Assembly (NCBI GenBank): GCA_021234155.1
Contig: JAJEKV010000022.1
Span: 10,508,621-10,572,620 of the forward strand
Origin: Isoetes taiwanensis
Taxonomy: Eukaryota; Streptophyta; Lycopodiopsida; Isoetales; Isoetaceae
Length of the DNA stretch: 64,000 nucleotides
Reading direction: 5' to 3'
A program made the translations under genes and the position numbers. Below are positions 1-15,000 of this stretch, in pieces. Below the pieces are notes generated by a model. That model had not been told where the DNA came from. It searched no databases and saw only the letters and a program-made list of their open reading frames with translations. The stretch's first letter is position 1. Every line of letters starts with the position of its first letter.

Positions 1-3000
1 GCCATGCGACCACGCCAGTTTGTGCAGCGATCGTTAAAACCATTCAATGTCATATAGAGTAACCGGCATTTAATCCGTATCAGGCAGATATTTGCTCTCC
101 ATATTAAGCACCAGGTGCCCGCATTATCGCAACATAAAGAATTTAAATGCATCGTCTTCATCGTTCGCTAGTGTAGCAGTATACTTATGTTATGTCTCTT
201 CACCGTGCACAGCACACGCCAAATATGCCCATAAGATCTCTACAGTAACGCACCAGGTTAAAGAGGGACTACCCGGCCTGCCACTGTCGTCGACCAGTGC
301 CTGCTAATATCATCATCTCCATTTTGCACCAGTCATGCAAAGTACAGGCCCGCGGGAGGTAGAGAGCCGTTAGCTGGGAATACTTACTGAAAGACTCAAT
401 AGAGCTAGATTTGATGGGGATTTCGAGGTTATTTAGCTACTGTAGCCTGGTAATGGCTGTAAGCGATAGATTAAATAATGCCGACATTTAACTTCTGCAT
501 TTATACCCAAAATACTTCAAATGTAAGACGCCTCTCAATTTTCATTTTCTCAAATTGGTTCAGACATTATTGTGATCCTCCAGAGACCAAGAAAAATAAC
601 ATTGATCCATTTGGTATCTGGATGACACGTCGTAGGTATCAAATATCTCGAAAGTTGATCTCCAGTAACAACTTCTTGTGTTGAATGGCTCTTCCCGATC
701 GCATGCAAGCTCCAAAGATTTGCGAATCCAGCCGCGGTCGTGTTCTGGCGAGGAGAAAGGGGCCAGAAAGTCGCGAAATGGTGCGTGCTGGCGACGATGG
801 AAGGATGCTCTGGGGATGGTTGCTGCCAATGCCGGATGAACATGGTCGGGTTGCTGCATAGATTTCAAATGGCTTCCGCCCAGCATGTGCCGCGTTATCT
901 TTCTACCGGTATGTCTGCTTGGCCATGCGGCGATTCTTCCGCATAAAATTTTGCTGGCCTTCCTCACCTGCCGGCAGACGTTTTGTGAGCCGTTGTCGGA
1001 ATGGCCGCGCCAGCCTATCAGCACCACACCTCCCGTGCCAGGCATCACACCGCCTGGCCTCCTCTACCCGCGTAATCATGGGTCTCGGCACGACTGGAGT
1101 ATGCCTGGCCCACTTAGCTGTTCAGGCCATTTACCTTCTAAATGTTATTGGTGCCTACCTCACCAGGTATTGCGAGCTTGTTACCGCTGAATTTCGTAGC
1201 GCCCAAAGATGTAATGATGCGAAGGGGAAATTGGCAATGCTGTCGAGGTTTGAGAAAGTCAAGCGAATCACCGCATAGCTGGTATTTGCTGATTGCCGTG
1301 AAAAGATTAAGGCCAATAATATTTCATGTGATGGGATGATAGTGGATCACCCTAGCTGGTCATCGCTACGCCCAAAGAATAAAAGTTAGATCCTCGCCGA
1401 AGCCAGAAGTGAAATAATGTTAAATTGGCTGACATCTGCATAGCTCAAGATGCTTACCTATCTTTCATCAGTCCCGCTTTTGAAATATATATTCCCAGAA
1501 GTTCTCCATCTAAAGTTTTTTGAGAAGTCAAGTTTGTTAGCATTACGCTGTTGGCTGTCTGGTCGCATTCTTTGCCGCAATGATGGCGAAAAGGTTGTCG
1601 AAGTCGATAACATTTGAGATGACACCGCATATTTTGGCCGCATTTGGTAGGTGGAGTTGCGGAATACTCAATCGTAGCATCGATGTTCACCTTTTGTAAA
1701 TTGTGAGTAGCCGCATATAGCGAGCGCACTTCCGGTAACTTCATATGTAAAGTCATTTCGGGTTTATTTTCCTCAAAGTACGAATAAATTACGACCGACT
1801 TTGTTTTGCCAAATCTTTAGTGAAGCATTATCTTCATTGGGATCAGTTTCAATAAGCGATCTTTAGTCATGATTACCAGTCGCGAATGATTTAGCTTCTT
1901 CGCAATTCTGGGATAGCAGCCCATCTCTTCGGCTGAGCATAGTACATAGCAGCGTTTACGTATAGCTCAGAAAATTTCTTCGATCGCGTGCCAACATTAT
2001 CTTTCGACCGGCATGGCCGACTTTTCAAAGAGCTTCCAGACCAGTCACCGCAGTTAGTCTGAATGCTTCACGATCCGGCCCGATAAGTATTTGCTTACAT
2101 TCTGATAGATGCAGCTTCAGCCAATAAGCGTAATTGCCATTTTCAGATTTCGCGGGAGTTCAATGCCGGTGTTCTGCTGTTATTTACCGATCTCTTTCAT
2201 TTCGCAGATGTGATTGCGCTTTTTCTCGCTGAGCGCGATGATGCTGGACCATCGCGAATGCCTGGGAATTTTAGCATGTGCTGCTCTCATGAATGACCAC
2301 TTTGTTGGCGGCAGCGCGTCGAACTTTAATGTTAAATGTGAGTCGCGAGTGAGCAATTCAACTTTAGCGTTGCCATGTTCTTCGATGTAGATACCGAGGT
2401 CGATGATCGTGAATTGAAAGTACATTCGTCAATGAGCACCGTATTCTCTCATTGTCGCCATTTATGGAAATCGTCAGCGCATCAAGAAAATCTGTTTCAT
2501 CTTCTTCTTGCCAGCTGGTGTAGGTCGCCGCGGGAAGATGGGGATATGCCGAAGGTTGTCGGGTTACTGATTCTTTATTGAGTTTTCTCGCCATGCTCGT
2601 ATTTTTGCCACTCGTCGCTAGTGTTATTGTGTCTCTGCCAGTGTCGTCTCCACTGTGATGCAATGTGATTGCCGACGCTGGACAGTGCTCGCGGGAGTGC
2701 ATAAATATTTATCACACCGTGCCTAGAATTGTTATGTTTACAATTATCGATGTCAGTTATTCCCGCATGTTTCAGAAAACAAAATAGCGAGTGCGATGCC
2801 TGTATCGCAGTTCTTCTGAGTGTTTCAGCTGGCCCGTAGAGAAAACTGCAGCCGGGCCTGTCGCTAGATTGCGCCTGTTTTGAAGAAGAATGACGCCCCG
2901 CATCATAAGCTTTCAGAGATGGTGCTCTTCTCTTTAGAGTTATATTAACCCGGTATCTTCACATTATGCTGGATAATGGAGTATATTTACCTGGGGTGGG

Positions 3001-6000
3001 TAGCTCTTTGGGATTTGTCGCGTCGCAGGTAAGTCGCCCGTTAAAATTTCTTTTCTTTTCGTTTTTCTTACAGTGACCGCGAAAGTCTTGTCAATAGAAA
3101 GTCTACCGTAAAGTCTTCCGGATGGTTGGCCGCATACCGTCATTGTCCATAGCTCAAAGAACGAAGAAAGTTTGCTCGGGGCCGCTCTGGCGATCCGTGC
3201 CCGTCTTCAATTTTCCCAATTTTTGCCAGTGAGGATGCCGTAATTTCGATTTCGCAGCATTCGTGCCAGCAGACCAGGCAGCTGTCAATGTAACGCTATT
3301 GAACCTTGCTTCAGATTGTGTCATCGCTCACTTCAAATATTGAATGGAAAAGATCTGTCGAACATTGCTGAATGCGTGGATCGCAGTGTTCTGGAGTGAA
3401 AGTTCCATACCCATAGCCTGTTTACCTGCATTGTGGCCAGAGCTTCGGAAAGACAATATAGCCTTTTGTTCTCAGACATGTGATGCTTGCCTTTTCATAC
3501 GTTTTTCGGCTAATATATTTTCAGAGTTTCGGGCCTTTGTGCTCCCTGGTCATGTCATCTATCGCACCCGCTTCCTGTGTCGCTGAAGAAGCCGAGCGGC
3601 TGACAGTGGTGTTCGGTGCTGCATTTTGATGTCGTCAGAGTGCTTCCAGTCGCAAGCAGGTGGGGACGCTTATTTTCAAAAGTGAAGCTATGGGGAATGG
3701 CGGCGGTATTATGGCTGATGATAAAGGAGAAGTGATGGGCGGCTTGCGAGACGTTGCATATGGTCATCAACAACATTATCAACATCTACCATAAAGAATG
3801 GGCAAATGGTTTGACACTTCATGTCAATCGGCATTGCCAATCGCCTTCCCGCAGCTCATTCCCAGTATTTTCCATTGGGTCAGTAGTTTGTGCATCTGTG
3901 ATGTTGCCCGTACGCTATTACCTTTTCATTATTTCACGGAATCATTCACCTTCGTCTTCGTATTATTCTTTCAGGCGAATGAGCATCTTTTGTTTGCCGG
4001 GATGACAGCCGGTGCTGCTTCTGAATTCACGCGAAGATCGTCTTCTGGTGTAATGCGGCCATCGCATCTTTCGCCTTTTTAAGCTGTTTCGTTGTCAATG
4101 CGCCGATTTGCTTACGTTATACTGGCTGTTATCATGTCGGCTTTCCAGTTCACCGCATGGTGTTTATTTTCGATGTGTCATTCCTTTCGCTTGCATTCCG
4201 GATTCATGCCGCGTTACGCCGTCATGTGATAGTCGGCTGTTGAAATATCATACAAAGCCCACGCGCACCCCAGCTACTTCATTTTACGTTCATTCTTTTG
4301 AATATGAGAACTGCACTCCACGCGTTAACATGCCGATGCTGATTATTGTTTGTGCCAGGCTGTTTCTCATATAAATTTTTCTCGGTGATCCTTCTGTAGC
4401 CCTGGAGTGGGCGAGTTGATTCATCGCCAACGGCGCTCCAGAATTATCTTTCGTACATTGCAACTGCTCTTATCTGCTGTGGGACAGACAGTTTCAAAGA
4501 AATCTGCTATGCGTACAGGGACATTTTGCGATGTTCAGTCAGTATGTATATTTGGGCAGTTTGTATTTCGCAGCCAATGGTGTTAAAATATTTGAAATAT
4601 AGTTACCATCTCCAGTTAGTCGACTTAGTCACTATAGTATTTAAAGCAATGATACTTTCTAATTATTTATAAAGTGGCACTCATTTAAGAAGGATATCGG
4701 GAAAGTGCTCACGTGCAGTGATTAGCTTCAGCAGATAATTTTAGTGTCTGGGGCATATTCCACCATAATGTATGTTTCAGCCACAGTCAGAAAGTCAACA
4801 GCCTTTATGCGCTTTGGGCGATCCCGTATATTTTCACCATAGTTCACGACATCAACAAATAGTCCTGGATAAAGATTCACGGATGCACCGCAGGTGCTGT
4901 GCTGCAGGCTAGGCCGACGCTGGCAGCGTACCCGTAGTGCCAATTACCATTTTGAGGTGATTGTCGCGGTCGGGTCGGAAAGCAAACAGTATCGAACTCA
5001 TTTCGTCCACCTGGTAGCGATTCCTGCCCAGAGCGTTGTTGTTCACGGGAGCAAGATGGGCTTGGTTCATAGCTCCGCCAGCTCATGGCTGCAAAGTCCT
5101 CAAATCGATGGCTCCTGAAGCGATCTAGTGCGGAACGCACTTCAACCCAGATGTAGAATATCTTCCGACAACAGGTTGCGCGGAGACCCATAGCTCAATT
5201 GCAGATCTTAAGTCACAGTGCCTATCTTTCAAATATTAAAACGCGGAAATAGAAAGCCACTGAGCATTTATCTTTCGGGAAATAAATCTGAATAGGTCTG
5301 AATGGGTAAAGAACTGATAAAATTGCCGTAGGTATCAGAATGCAGTATATTGAATACCGGCATGCTTTTAACCATGGGTTTTGCGCTCATCGACCGCCAA
5401 TGCACCGGCAGAGTCGGTGATGTCGCTCGTGAATTTAGCACCTGCCACAATCTCGCCAAATTTTCGCAGACGCCGCTCGAGATTCCTGCCGAAATACTGC
5501 GGTCGTTGAATGTGCCCGTTCGGTGATTTATCCGGCATAAGAAATCACGCGAGCCCCGCCGTAACGCTGAAGTTACCTCTGGTATCCGGTTGTTGTAGAG
5601 AATTAAATGCGCTAATATTGTTAAAGCCTTCTGACAAGAAGATGTGAGTGGGCAATGATGTCAAACGATGAATTTCTTCGATGAATCGATCAAGTGTTTA
5701 ACCGTTAAAAACAACACCGTTAAAATATGCCGCGATGACGCACTTCATCAGTATACCGAGCGACGCACCGCTGCATATCGCCACAAATAATTATATAGAG
5801 ACGCGGACGCGACTGCCGTACATGCCACAAATACCTCGTAGGCACCGCTTTTTTGTGCTATTTCCAGTGCGTAAAAGCAAATCGCTGTTACAGCCAGTGG
5901 TACGTTACGCTGCCTTGCTTCATACTATTGGACACACCGAGAATGGAGATGATGTTCATCGGACGGCAAAGAGTGCCGCACGGCATTTACGATTATCGCT

Positions 6001-9000
6001 GTTACCTGCCTCGCCCCGGAAAGAATGAATGAAAGGATTCATCGCTGTCGCGACGTAAACAGTCAGACACTGCCGCTCAAGCGTCTTTATATGGCTCACC
6101 ATGACGCACATGTAGCAGAATTTGCGCAAGATTTCAACCTCTCGTCAGCATAGCATGGCAAAGATCCGGAAAGTTTATCATCTGGGGTGATGCCGCTTTC
6201 AAAGCCATTTCAGCGACGACCTTAATACGCTTGCATGAATGCTCGCATATTCAAAGCACCAGCTACCTAATTCTTGGTCACTATCGCATATATGGTTGCC
6301 AAGATTGTACAGTCGCTGCCAGGTTTAATGGCAGCCATTTATTTATGCGCTGCGTAAATGAACTGGTTATATTTGGGTCGCATGCTGGTGCCGCCGATAA
6401 TCCGCGACGTAAGTTATATAACGGGCGAGTATCGGTGTTGAACATTCGCTGCATAAAGCCGAATAGCCGCGGTGTTATGTCATACAACAGCGGGTCGAAC
6501 TCGAGATCGGCTTCCTTCCTCCCAATTGTCAGAAAGAGCTAACGTCGCCTAGACTGGCTGTGGTTAAAGCCGCGGGAGGTAGCCATGTTGCTCAAAGGAG
6601 ATTATAAATGCAGTAGCTTGTTGAATATGAAAATTTGTCAAAGACGCTGCTACATGCCAGATGCCTGTTCAATACGGGCAGCGTTGTCGCTACCAAATAA
6701 TGTTAGTTTGCCGAAAGCTGGCATAGCTCACGCAGCATGTCATCGTGCCTGGCTTGAGCGTGAGAAGTTTGCTGCAGAGCATGTATGCTAAGAAACAAGA
6801 TTATTACACCTGCAGTAACTTACGTGCCATATGCATATTATATTTTAACGTAATTATGTTCATAAGATTCAACAGCCAGTTTATTTTATAAAGGCCGTTT
6901 TCGTCTTCGACAGTTGTGTTTATCACACATCAGAGGTTTGATGCCACATTACGAGTGAGTTATTGTTTCTTCCGCCCTTCGAGCCGACGGAGCGAACACG
7001 TAGTGTAGCACAGTCAAAGAATTGGCGTAGTCAATACGCATTGTCATAAAAGAGAAAATGGCAAGAGACCGGCGAGAAGCGAGAAATTCATTACGGCGCC
7101 TCATCTTCAGGTAGTTTACCGCACGGCATTGTCACATCGTTTCTCAAAGTGTCGACTGTCATGTTACGGGATCAAAACAGTTATAATGATACTGCCGGGA
7201 GCAGCTTAAAATGAAGGGTGAATGTTAAAAGTTACGCACGATGCATCGATGGGCATGGCGCACAATGCTGGGAGTACGACTACCATGCTGATTCTTCGAA
7301 TCGCCTCTGGAAGATGTCACAGCGGGGCCTGAAGGGGATCAATACTTCTGGCTGCTACGGCGTTATGACCGTGCTAACAAACATTTTCACGGCAAAATGC
7401 TCAACTTAAGAAGAACTGCAGCGTTGGCAGCCAGCAGAGCCACGCCGCCCGTGGTCACAATAGATATCTACTCTTATCTTCCTATTTTGCTTGTTGTGTC
7501 TTCGGTCGAAATACAAATGATGGCTGATTACATGATGATTCTGGTCTCTCACCACGCACGTGATTGTTTCATTCCGTGCAGTTAACGCACTCTCGAGAAT
7601 GCGGTCAGCACCAACACCATGTTTGCCGGTCGGTCTTTTGCAGCGACGCCATCTCCCCGAGCAAGCACCGAAAGCCCTTGTCGTTCGCCCGCCGCCACTG
7701 GTCGCAATACAGACGTCATGTGAGACGGCCGGGCATGACAATGGCGTTCAAAGCTGGGTAGTTACGCAGCCCAGCGACATGACGGCTGGGAGAAACTATC
7801 GCGCGCATGGTTTATTTACCAAGCTGGTCATTCAAGGGTCGAGGAATATGTCCGTCTTCGGCTATTGAGTGAAGTTGTTGATCATCGGTTTTACCGCCTG
7901 TAATGAAGGGGAGTTCCCCGCAACATCAACAGGCAAGCTTCGCCAAACGGTGTTCAGTTAGTTTGCGCGTATCTGGCCAGCTCGTTTTACGCAGACGATA
8001 AACCTAAAATAAATATTTCGGGATTCACAGCCGCGCCTGTGCCAGCATCTTTCACGTGCCCGAGCCGCAGTCCGCGATGAGCATATGCAGAAGAGATCAT
8101 AAGACGTGCCTTCACATGTTGTTTGTACTGGCGGGGAGTCAGCTGTTGTGAAAGGTATTACATATGCTCACACGATTGCCGGCATGTGCGAGGCGACCTG
8201 GTTCTGGCCTATCGCACCACGCCAGGTCAACCTTCAAACCATATCTGGCGGTTGAGTGGTTGAGCCGCCATTGTTTACAAGAATTTGTAGAGAAACACCA
8301 GAACTATCAAGAAGAGGCACAGAGTCAAAGAGCATTTAAGAAAAGACTTGGCGCCTTTCAGATTGCAAAGGGTCGATGACGGGAACGCATGGGCATCATA
8401 GTAGCAATGCGGGGAAGGAAAATAATGCTGAGAATGCCATCATATGCACAACATATCGTCAGCTGCAGCTGTGCGTGTCGCATGGCTCGCGATCCTTCTA
8501 CGATCGCATAAATTAAATAAGCCGCCTGAAGCGCAAAGAATGCTCCTTACGAAGTGCTGGCGGTTACGATGGAGCCTTCATCTACCATTCTCACGCTGAT
8601 CAGAAATCAGATATCGTTGTTAGGCGCGTAACGCTTACACGATAAGAAATATCTTCTTGTGCTGATGTCAAGAAGGATAACAAGCAGCAGCGATAAATAA
8701 TTGAGAGCAGCTGTTAAGAAAGACAAGTGGTGCCTCGTCACTTGCGAGACCACGCCGCGAACAAACATGCTCGCGGGTAATCTTACGTAGTAGAGAATCC
8801 CAACGATGTTCAACTCCGCACAGACGCCGATACGATTATCCGCCCGATAAAAAAAAAATAAGATTAACGAGCAACGTGACTATCCGAAATATCTTCCATC
8901 TTCGAGATTTCACGCTCATCATCTTCACCTGCGCCGCCTCTCTAACCTGCCCGTCTCGGTGAGGAAAAGCACTGCAGACAAACACTGTAAATAGAAGAGA

Positions 9001-12000
9001 CTGCCTTATTCAATAGGGATCAATTGTTCACTAGTCGCCATTTTTATTTATACCGCCGAACGAACATCGCCGTATCGCCACTGTGAGTTTTAAATCGTTT
9101 GTCGGCACATCGGCAGAGCGTAGAATATTCTACACTGTGTTTACGATGTCATTTGTATCTCTTGCTGGTCGAGCCCGTTAACATGTGAACAAAAATGAGC
9201 AGCCATACACATCACCGCCGCATATTATGCTGAGTTTCACGGCGGAATATATAAGCCACCCTATTTTGTCTCACGTTAACAAAATTGAGCTCTACTGTCA
9301 CAGTCCAAGAAGTATAGCAAAGTTGTACCATCGAGACTTGGCGGTTAGAAAATTTGAATTACGGATAAGTTTAAATGTGATTTAACTAGATATTACTAAA
9401 AATTTATAGATAAGCCTGAGGTCAGCCGGGCCAGATGCCATTGCTGCTGGTTTGAAATGCGCGTATCTTCCTCATATCGCGACGCGGACGCACATACCTC
9501 TGATCATTCATTCAATGTCGAAGGTATCCATTTCATATCAAATCTAAAGAAAGAAAATATTGATGAGCTTGAGATGGAAGAAGTAATGAGATGAAGTTGT
9601 ACCGATGATGTCGATGATGAATGATTCAACAGTTTTGAATTTGCATTTATAAGGCGGCAAGCCGGTTCCAGCAGGCCGTCATGCCATGAGTTTCTGTGAT
9701 CGTGCTATTGCTGGCTTAAATCCCACGCCATGTCACCACAGCAGGCAATAGCACTTTGTCAAGCAGCAGCCGCGCTAGTGTTCACATACCGGCCTTCGCC
9801 GTACGCATGTGAACATGCCGCGCACCATGATGCCTTTACCCCGGTACTGTATAGCAAATAAAGAGGCCATCGAGACACTTCGGCGCGAATAAATACATCA
9901 CCAATACCATGCGAGCCATAATGACCGCATTCGCGACCGGCAGCTAACATACCCGTTATTTCATTTTTTGTGATTGTTGACCTTACGTTACAGCGGTAAT
10001 ATTTTGCAGTTATACGGTTGTGTAATAGTGTTATTGGCGTATTTCGATGGCAAAAGATGGCATTGAAAGTGGGTCAATCATCAGGTTGAGTGATTTTTGC
10101 CAGTGCTCAACAACATATTATCAATGCCGCCCATTTTGCGGGACAATATTTTTATCATGATTCTTCTTTTGTGAATGCAGTATAAGATGCCCAACCATTT
10201 TATACCGTAATGAATAGTCGTTATAGTCATCGTAATGATAAGGCAGTATCATAAGTGCTCGTGAAATGTTTTCTATGACCACGAAGCAAAGTAAAGTACG
10301 CCGCAAATCGCATCTCCAGTTATACAATGAATGTTTCCTTTCATGGCGATCCTCGCTTCTGCTGACGTATTTTGTCACATTGGAGTGTAATCGTTCCACA
10401 AGGTTGCGGCTTGAGAGATGTTCTTGATGGGTAAGTGTCAAGCAGGTCATAAAAGCTAAGCAGCTGTGCAAATAACTTCTCTCAGCGCCGCTGAAGATAA
10501 GGGACACAAAGTGAGCTTGACAAAGAGCGATGCGCCGACGCTAACAGCGTATTTATGAACGCTTCCAAACATCTATGAACTTCATTTTCAGCCCAAGGTT
10601 TAGCAATAGCGGGTTGTTTCTAGCAGCCGTAAGGTTATGAATCAATAGGTAGACGCCATTTCTCATTGCCAGGGCAAAGAAGCAAGATACAATAAATTAT
10701 CTACCTTCACCATTTCAAACATTGCGCCGAAGCCCTCAAAGATGTGCTAACAGCGGATCAGCTTTTCACGTTCACACAGTTGTTACCAGATATAAGCATT
10801 ACAAAGATGGTCGGTTCAACTATTGACGCTGGTGTCCTTCAGGAAGAGAACAGATGTTTTGACTCAGCGACCAAGAAGGGGCTGCACATCAAATGGGTCA
10901 CCTCGCATTCTCACTTTCCATTTTCTGTTTCGTGCCAACAGTAACAGCGTTATGGTTACTATTTCAACTTACGCTTTCAATACCGGCCGCCGCGCTTTTA
11001 TGTCAATGCTTTCGTTGTTTCAAAGGGCCACCAGTCATAGACGTTACATTCCACCACGCTCACCCGGAATATCGCGCGAGATAATCACCAACAGCACGTA
11101 CGCCGTTTCAGTACGGCAGCCATCATATTTCCTGCTTTTGGCTTCAGCTTCGGGCATGCATATTCAGTAATGTCTACATCTTTTATACACTTTATGCTAT
11201 GGTGCATTCGGCCCGCCATAACGTAACAGTCGAAGACATCTGCTTGCCGGTTACTTCAGCTTGGCAGCCCTCTTGCTACCATGACACGCGGCAACGACGG
11301 GGAGTGGTACCGTGATAGAATGGCATGCAGGTGACCACAGCAAGTCAGGAAGAGAATGGTCAAGATAAATGCTGGTGATGCAAAAACGTTACCTCATTTA
11401 ACAGCACTTTCGCAGCGACGTGCGGACGCCGGCAGCTGAATGTCATTGTTATCGAAATACGGTGATGCACTTAACACTATCCTATCGTGCGACGCATGTT
11501 CGCACGCCGGTGATCGTATCTTCAAACAACAGAGAATATGCATCCGACAATCATCGGCTTGGGATGCGAAATCAAATTTCCATATTAACAGATAAGAGCA
11601 GGTTTTCGCTCATTTTCCGGCACGATAAAAAAGTAAATTATATATCTTCAATGATGGGAAAACAAATCATCACTGCATAATAAATGCCTATACACAACCA
11701 TGGGTCATCATCGAGCACAAGGCTTCCCACATGCGAACTGGGAAAGTTACGGGGTCTCTTGTAAAGTTCATCTCCCGTAATTTTCACGCCGATCCTGCCG
11801 TACAGTTGCAGGCGATGCGGCTCATGATTCATCTATTTACGAATGCTCACTTCGGGATAAAGAAAGTCGCCGCATAATGAAAGTTCACTGAGACATTCCC
11901 TGCCTTGCGGCAAAAACAAGCCAATTTATCGCGGTCGCATTACTCAATCTGCCGCCAGCGCCGATCCATTTCCGAAAGCGAAATGCCATTGCCGTGCGTA

Positions 12001-15000
12001 TGCGGTACCATAAATTTTATGTACAAATTCGTGTGAACAGAACAGAAAAAATCCATAAAGTATTTATTTCAGCCTTTTTCAGCACAATGCTTCTGGCGGG
12101 AAATAAAGATTTACACTTCTCTCAATTTCAGCATGTGCCACCACCTTTTGATATCACAACAAATTTCCATTGTTTGATCCTGCACTGACAATATTTTTCA
12201 TTGTGCCATTGAGTTCACTTCCTAAAAGAGAAATATTTTGTGCCAGTGAAGAAATTCGACAGCTGTGCCGTACGCGAAAGTCTGCCTGTGCAAACACTGG
12301 AGTAGTGTTCATAAATTTGCAGGGCGCAAAGCGTTCGTATCTGCCGCTACCACGGCGTAGTTACTACGCCGTTCTTATGCGTTGTTCGGCAACATTGTAG
12401 TGATACTTCGTGTTAAAGCAGTATGCATAAGAAGATATGCATGACTCAAAGAATGCAGTTGCATACAATGAACCATGGTCCCGGCCAGCAAAGAACATGC
12501 AGTCTTCAAAGAAAATTTATGTCATTAACAAAGCTGCCTGGTGGATGTGATTCAAATTAATGCAGTGATATTGGACGGGCGCAGACAGTAAATAGTGTAC
12601 CACTGTGCCAGAGCTGGTACGGCATTTCACTTCTTGGCTGATCATCTTCATCAGCGTTAGTTATCTTAACGCTGCTCAACCCGCATTAAAAAAACGGATT
12701 TATATGCCGTATGCCTTTCATCTCCGATAGTCCCGCAGTCATTTCTTCATAGGGTTTAGTAATGGCTTCGTCCAACATCAGCTGTCATCTCAGTTATAAG
12801 TTACTATCAGTCTTCGCTCACAATACCGGTGAATACAAATGAGTGACAAAGCGTCAAAGCGATCAACTGACGCCGCCATCTTTTTTGCAAACCGTTATCA
12901 CCCCGCATAATAATAGAGCCGATGTTTTTGTGCACGTACGACAAATCAATATGCCAATCGCCTACGCGCATTCCGTTTCCGCACTTCGCCGCGAAATTCA
13001 CGCACCAATGTGTATGCAAAGAGAATTTGCATCATCTCTTTCGCTTCCAGTTCTGCCCGCGAAGCGATGCACACTTCAGCGCATCTAACAAATCTTCCGA
13101 AATATCCATTTTACCACCAGAGAATATTTTGCTTTGCAGATGTCAATGCCACCTAAATACATTCGTCCCGGGATCGTCTGTCGTTCAAAACAAAGGCTCA
13201 CCTTTCCATTTAGCGGCCGTTAACCATATCGCAATCTTCACATATTTGCGGCGAGCGTTGCCAAACAGCCGGTCGAGACAGTTGTTAGCGCCAGCAGCGC
13301 ATTCAACAATAATGAATACAAAATCCACTCAAACCGCGTCCACAAGATGCCGCCAAACGTTCAGGTTCACTGGCTGCACATTACCAGTATCGTACCGCTC
13401 ACGAATAAACAGCCGTGGGTCCGCCGTTATCTTCAGCCCGCATTAAGCATAGAAATTGCTCATTACAATACTGTCATTGCGCTATTGTTGGAACGTTTAT
13501 TCTTTACATTAACCTTCGCTTGTTGTATTGCTGTAAACCAATGTTTACCGAAGTACTAATACGTCTCTGCAGACAGTTCTAGCATAATTCATTACCTGAA
13601 TAAACTATAAAACAGTATCAGATAAATCGCAACGCTATTGCTGAAACAAAATCTACAAACATTACCATTATCAGGTAGTCACCTCGCCTTCTGTGTACAC
13701 GAGAAATTACGTTCTCACCGCAGCCAGCAGTTTAAACAACGCTAAAGTCATATGTTTCGCAATGCCGCAATGGATTCATTGGGCATGCCACGTAGAAATA
13801 TGGGCCCCGCCGAAGGAAGGTTTCGATAATACAACATAAACATTTCCCTCACCTGCGCTCAGTGCCGTTTCCACCTGTTTCCTTATCAATTTTGCGACTG
13901 CCATCAACTTTGGCCTCCGTAGAGAGCGGCAAATGTTAAGATGCTTAAATAGCCAAACATATATGTTCAAAATGTTAACAGCCTTCAGGAAGTGGTGCAA
14001 AGCCGGTTATCATCACGTGCTTTCGTCTTGCTCCGCATCTTTCATCCATTTCAGATCTGCTGTCTGCTCTTCGCTTCGTTGTATTATTTCGTGCGCGGTG
14101 CCGTGCCCACGCCCATGCCGTGCTAACTCGCTTCCTCCTCCCTGTTATTGCAGCAGCTTCGTCCAAATTCACACGCAGCGTTGTTGAAGCGTACTCCAGC
14201 TCTTCCTCGATTTCACTGCCGCCGCCAAATACATCTCCCTCATCTCCCGCATTTTTCCGTTGCTGCCTGAAGTCGTGCCAGTTCTCCTTCACTACCGTGC
14301 CAGCAGCGCACCCGCCGTGAGTTCCGGCATCGTCACCATTCATTTTCTCGCGAAGTTCGATTCATTCTCAGTTAATAAGAATTGCCTGGGATGGGGATTT
14401 GCAGCAAACCCGTTTAAGGCGTTTTCATGCAAATATAGATCTTCGACTTACCAAAGTCTTCAAGCTGCGCACAGAAATGCACGCCGGAGCATTCTCGAAA
14501 TGGAGTTTGGCTCGCCGGAAGCCTGGATTAAACCAGGTAAGATAGCCGAGCCAATGCGGTTAGAGGACGGGTTTATTGCGACTGGCGCAGCCGCAGCGGC
14601 ACTTTTATGAACCCGGATTAAATATAAATGTGTCACCAAATCAGTCACCACTGCATGCAAAATGGTTATAACATACGCCAGCTGTTGTGAATTATAGAGG
14701 GAAATAAATCCACAAATAAAGCGGGTTCTATGCCTGTAGCCTCAGATCCTTTCAACCACAACTATTGATCTCCAACCTGCGACATAGCAGTATCTACACG
14801 AGTTTCGATAACGGGGACTTTATTCACCTTCAACTTCGGGAGCCGAATGTCCGTTATTAACTGCCGATTTCGCCGGCGCTTCATGGGGCAAATGCCGCCG
14901 TGCGACAGAAATCTCTTAACGACTAGACTTTGAGCAGCTTTTAGAGTAAATGCTCGCCGGAAGCAAAGATGCCCCGCTGCTGTTTTAGTAACGCATCTAC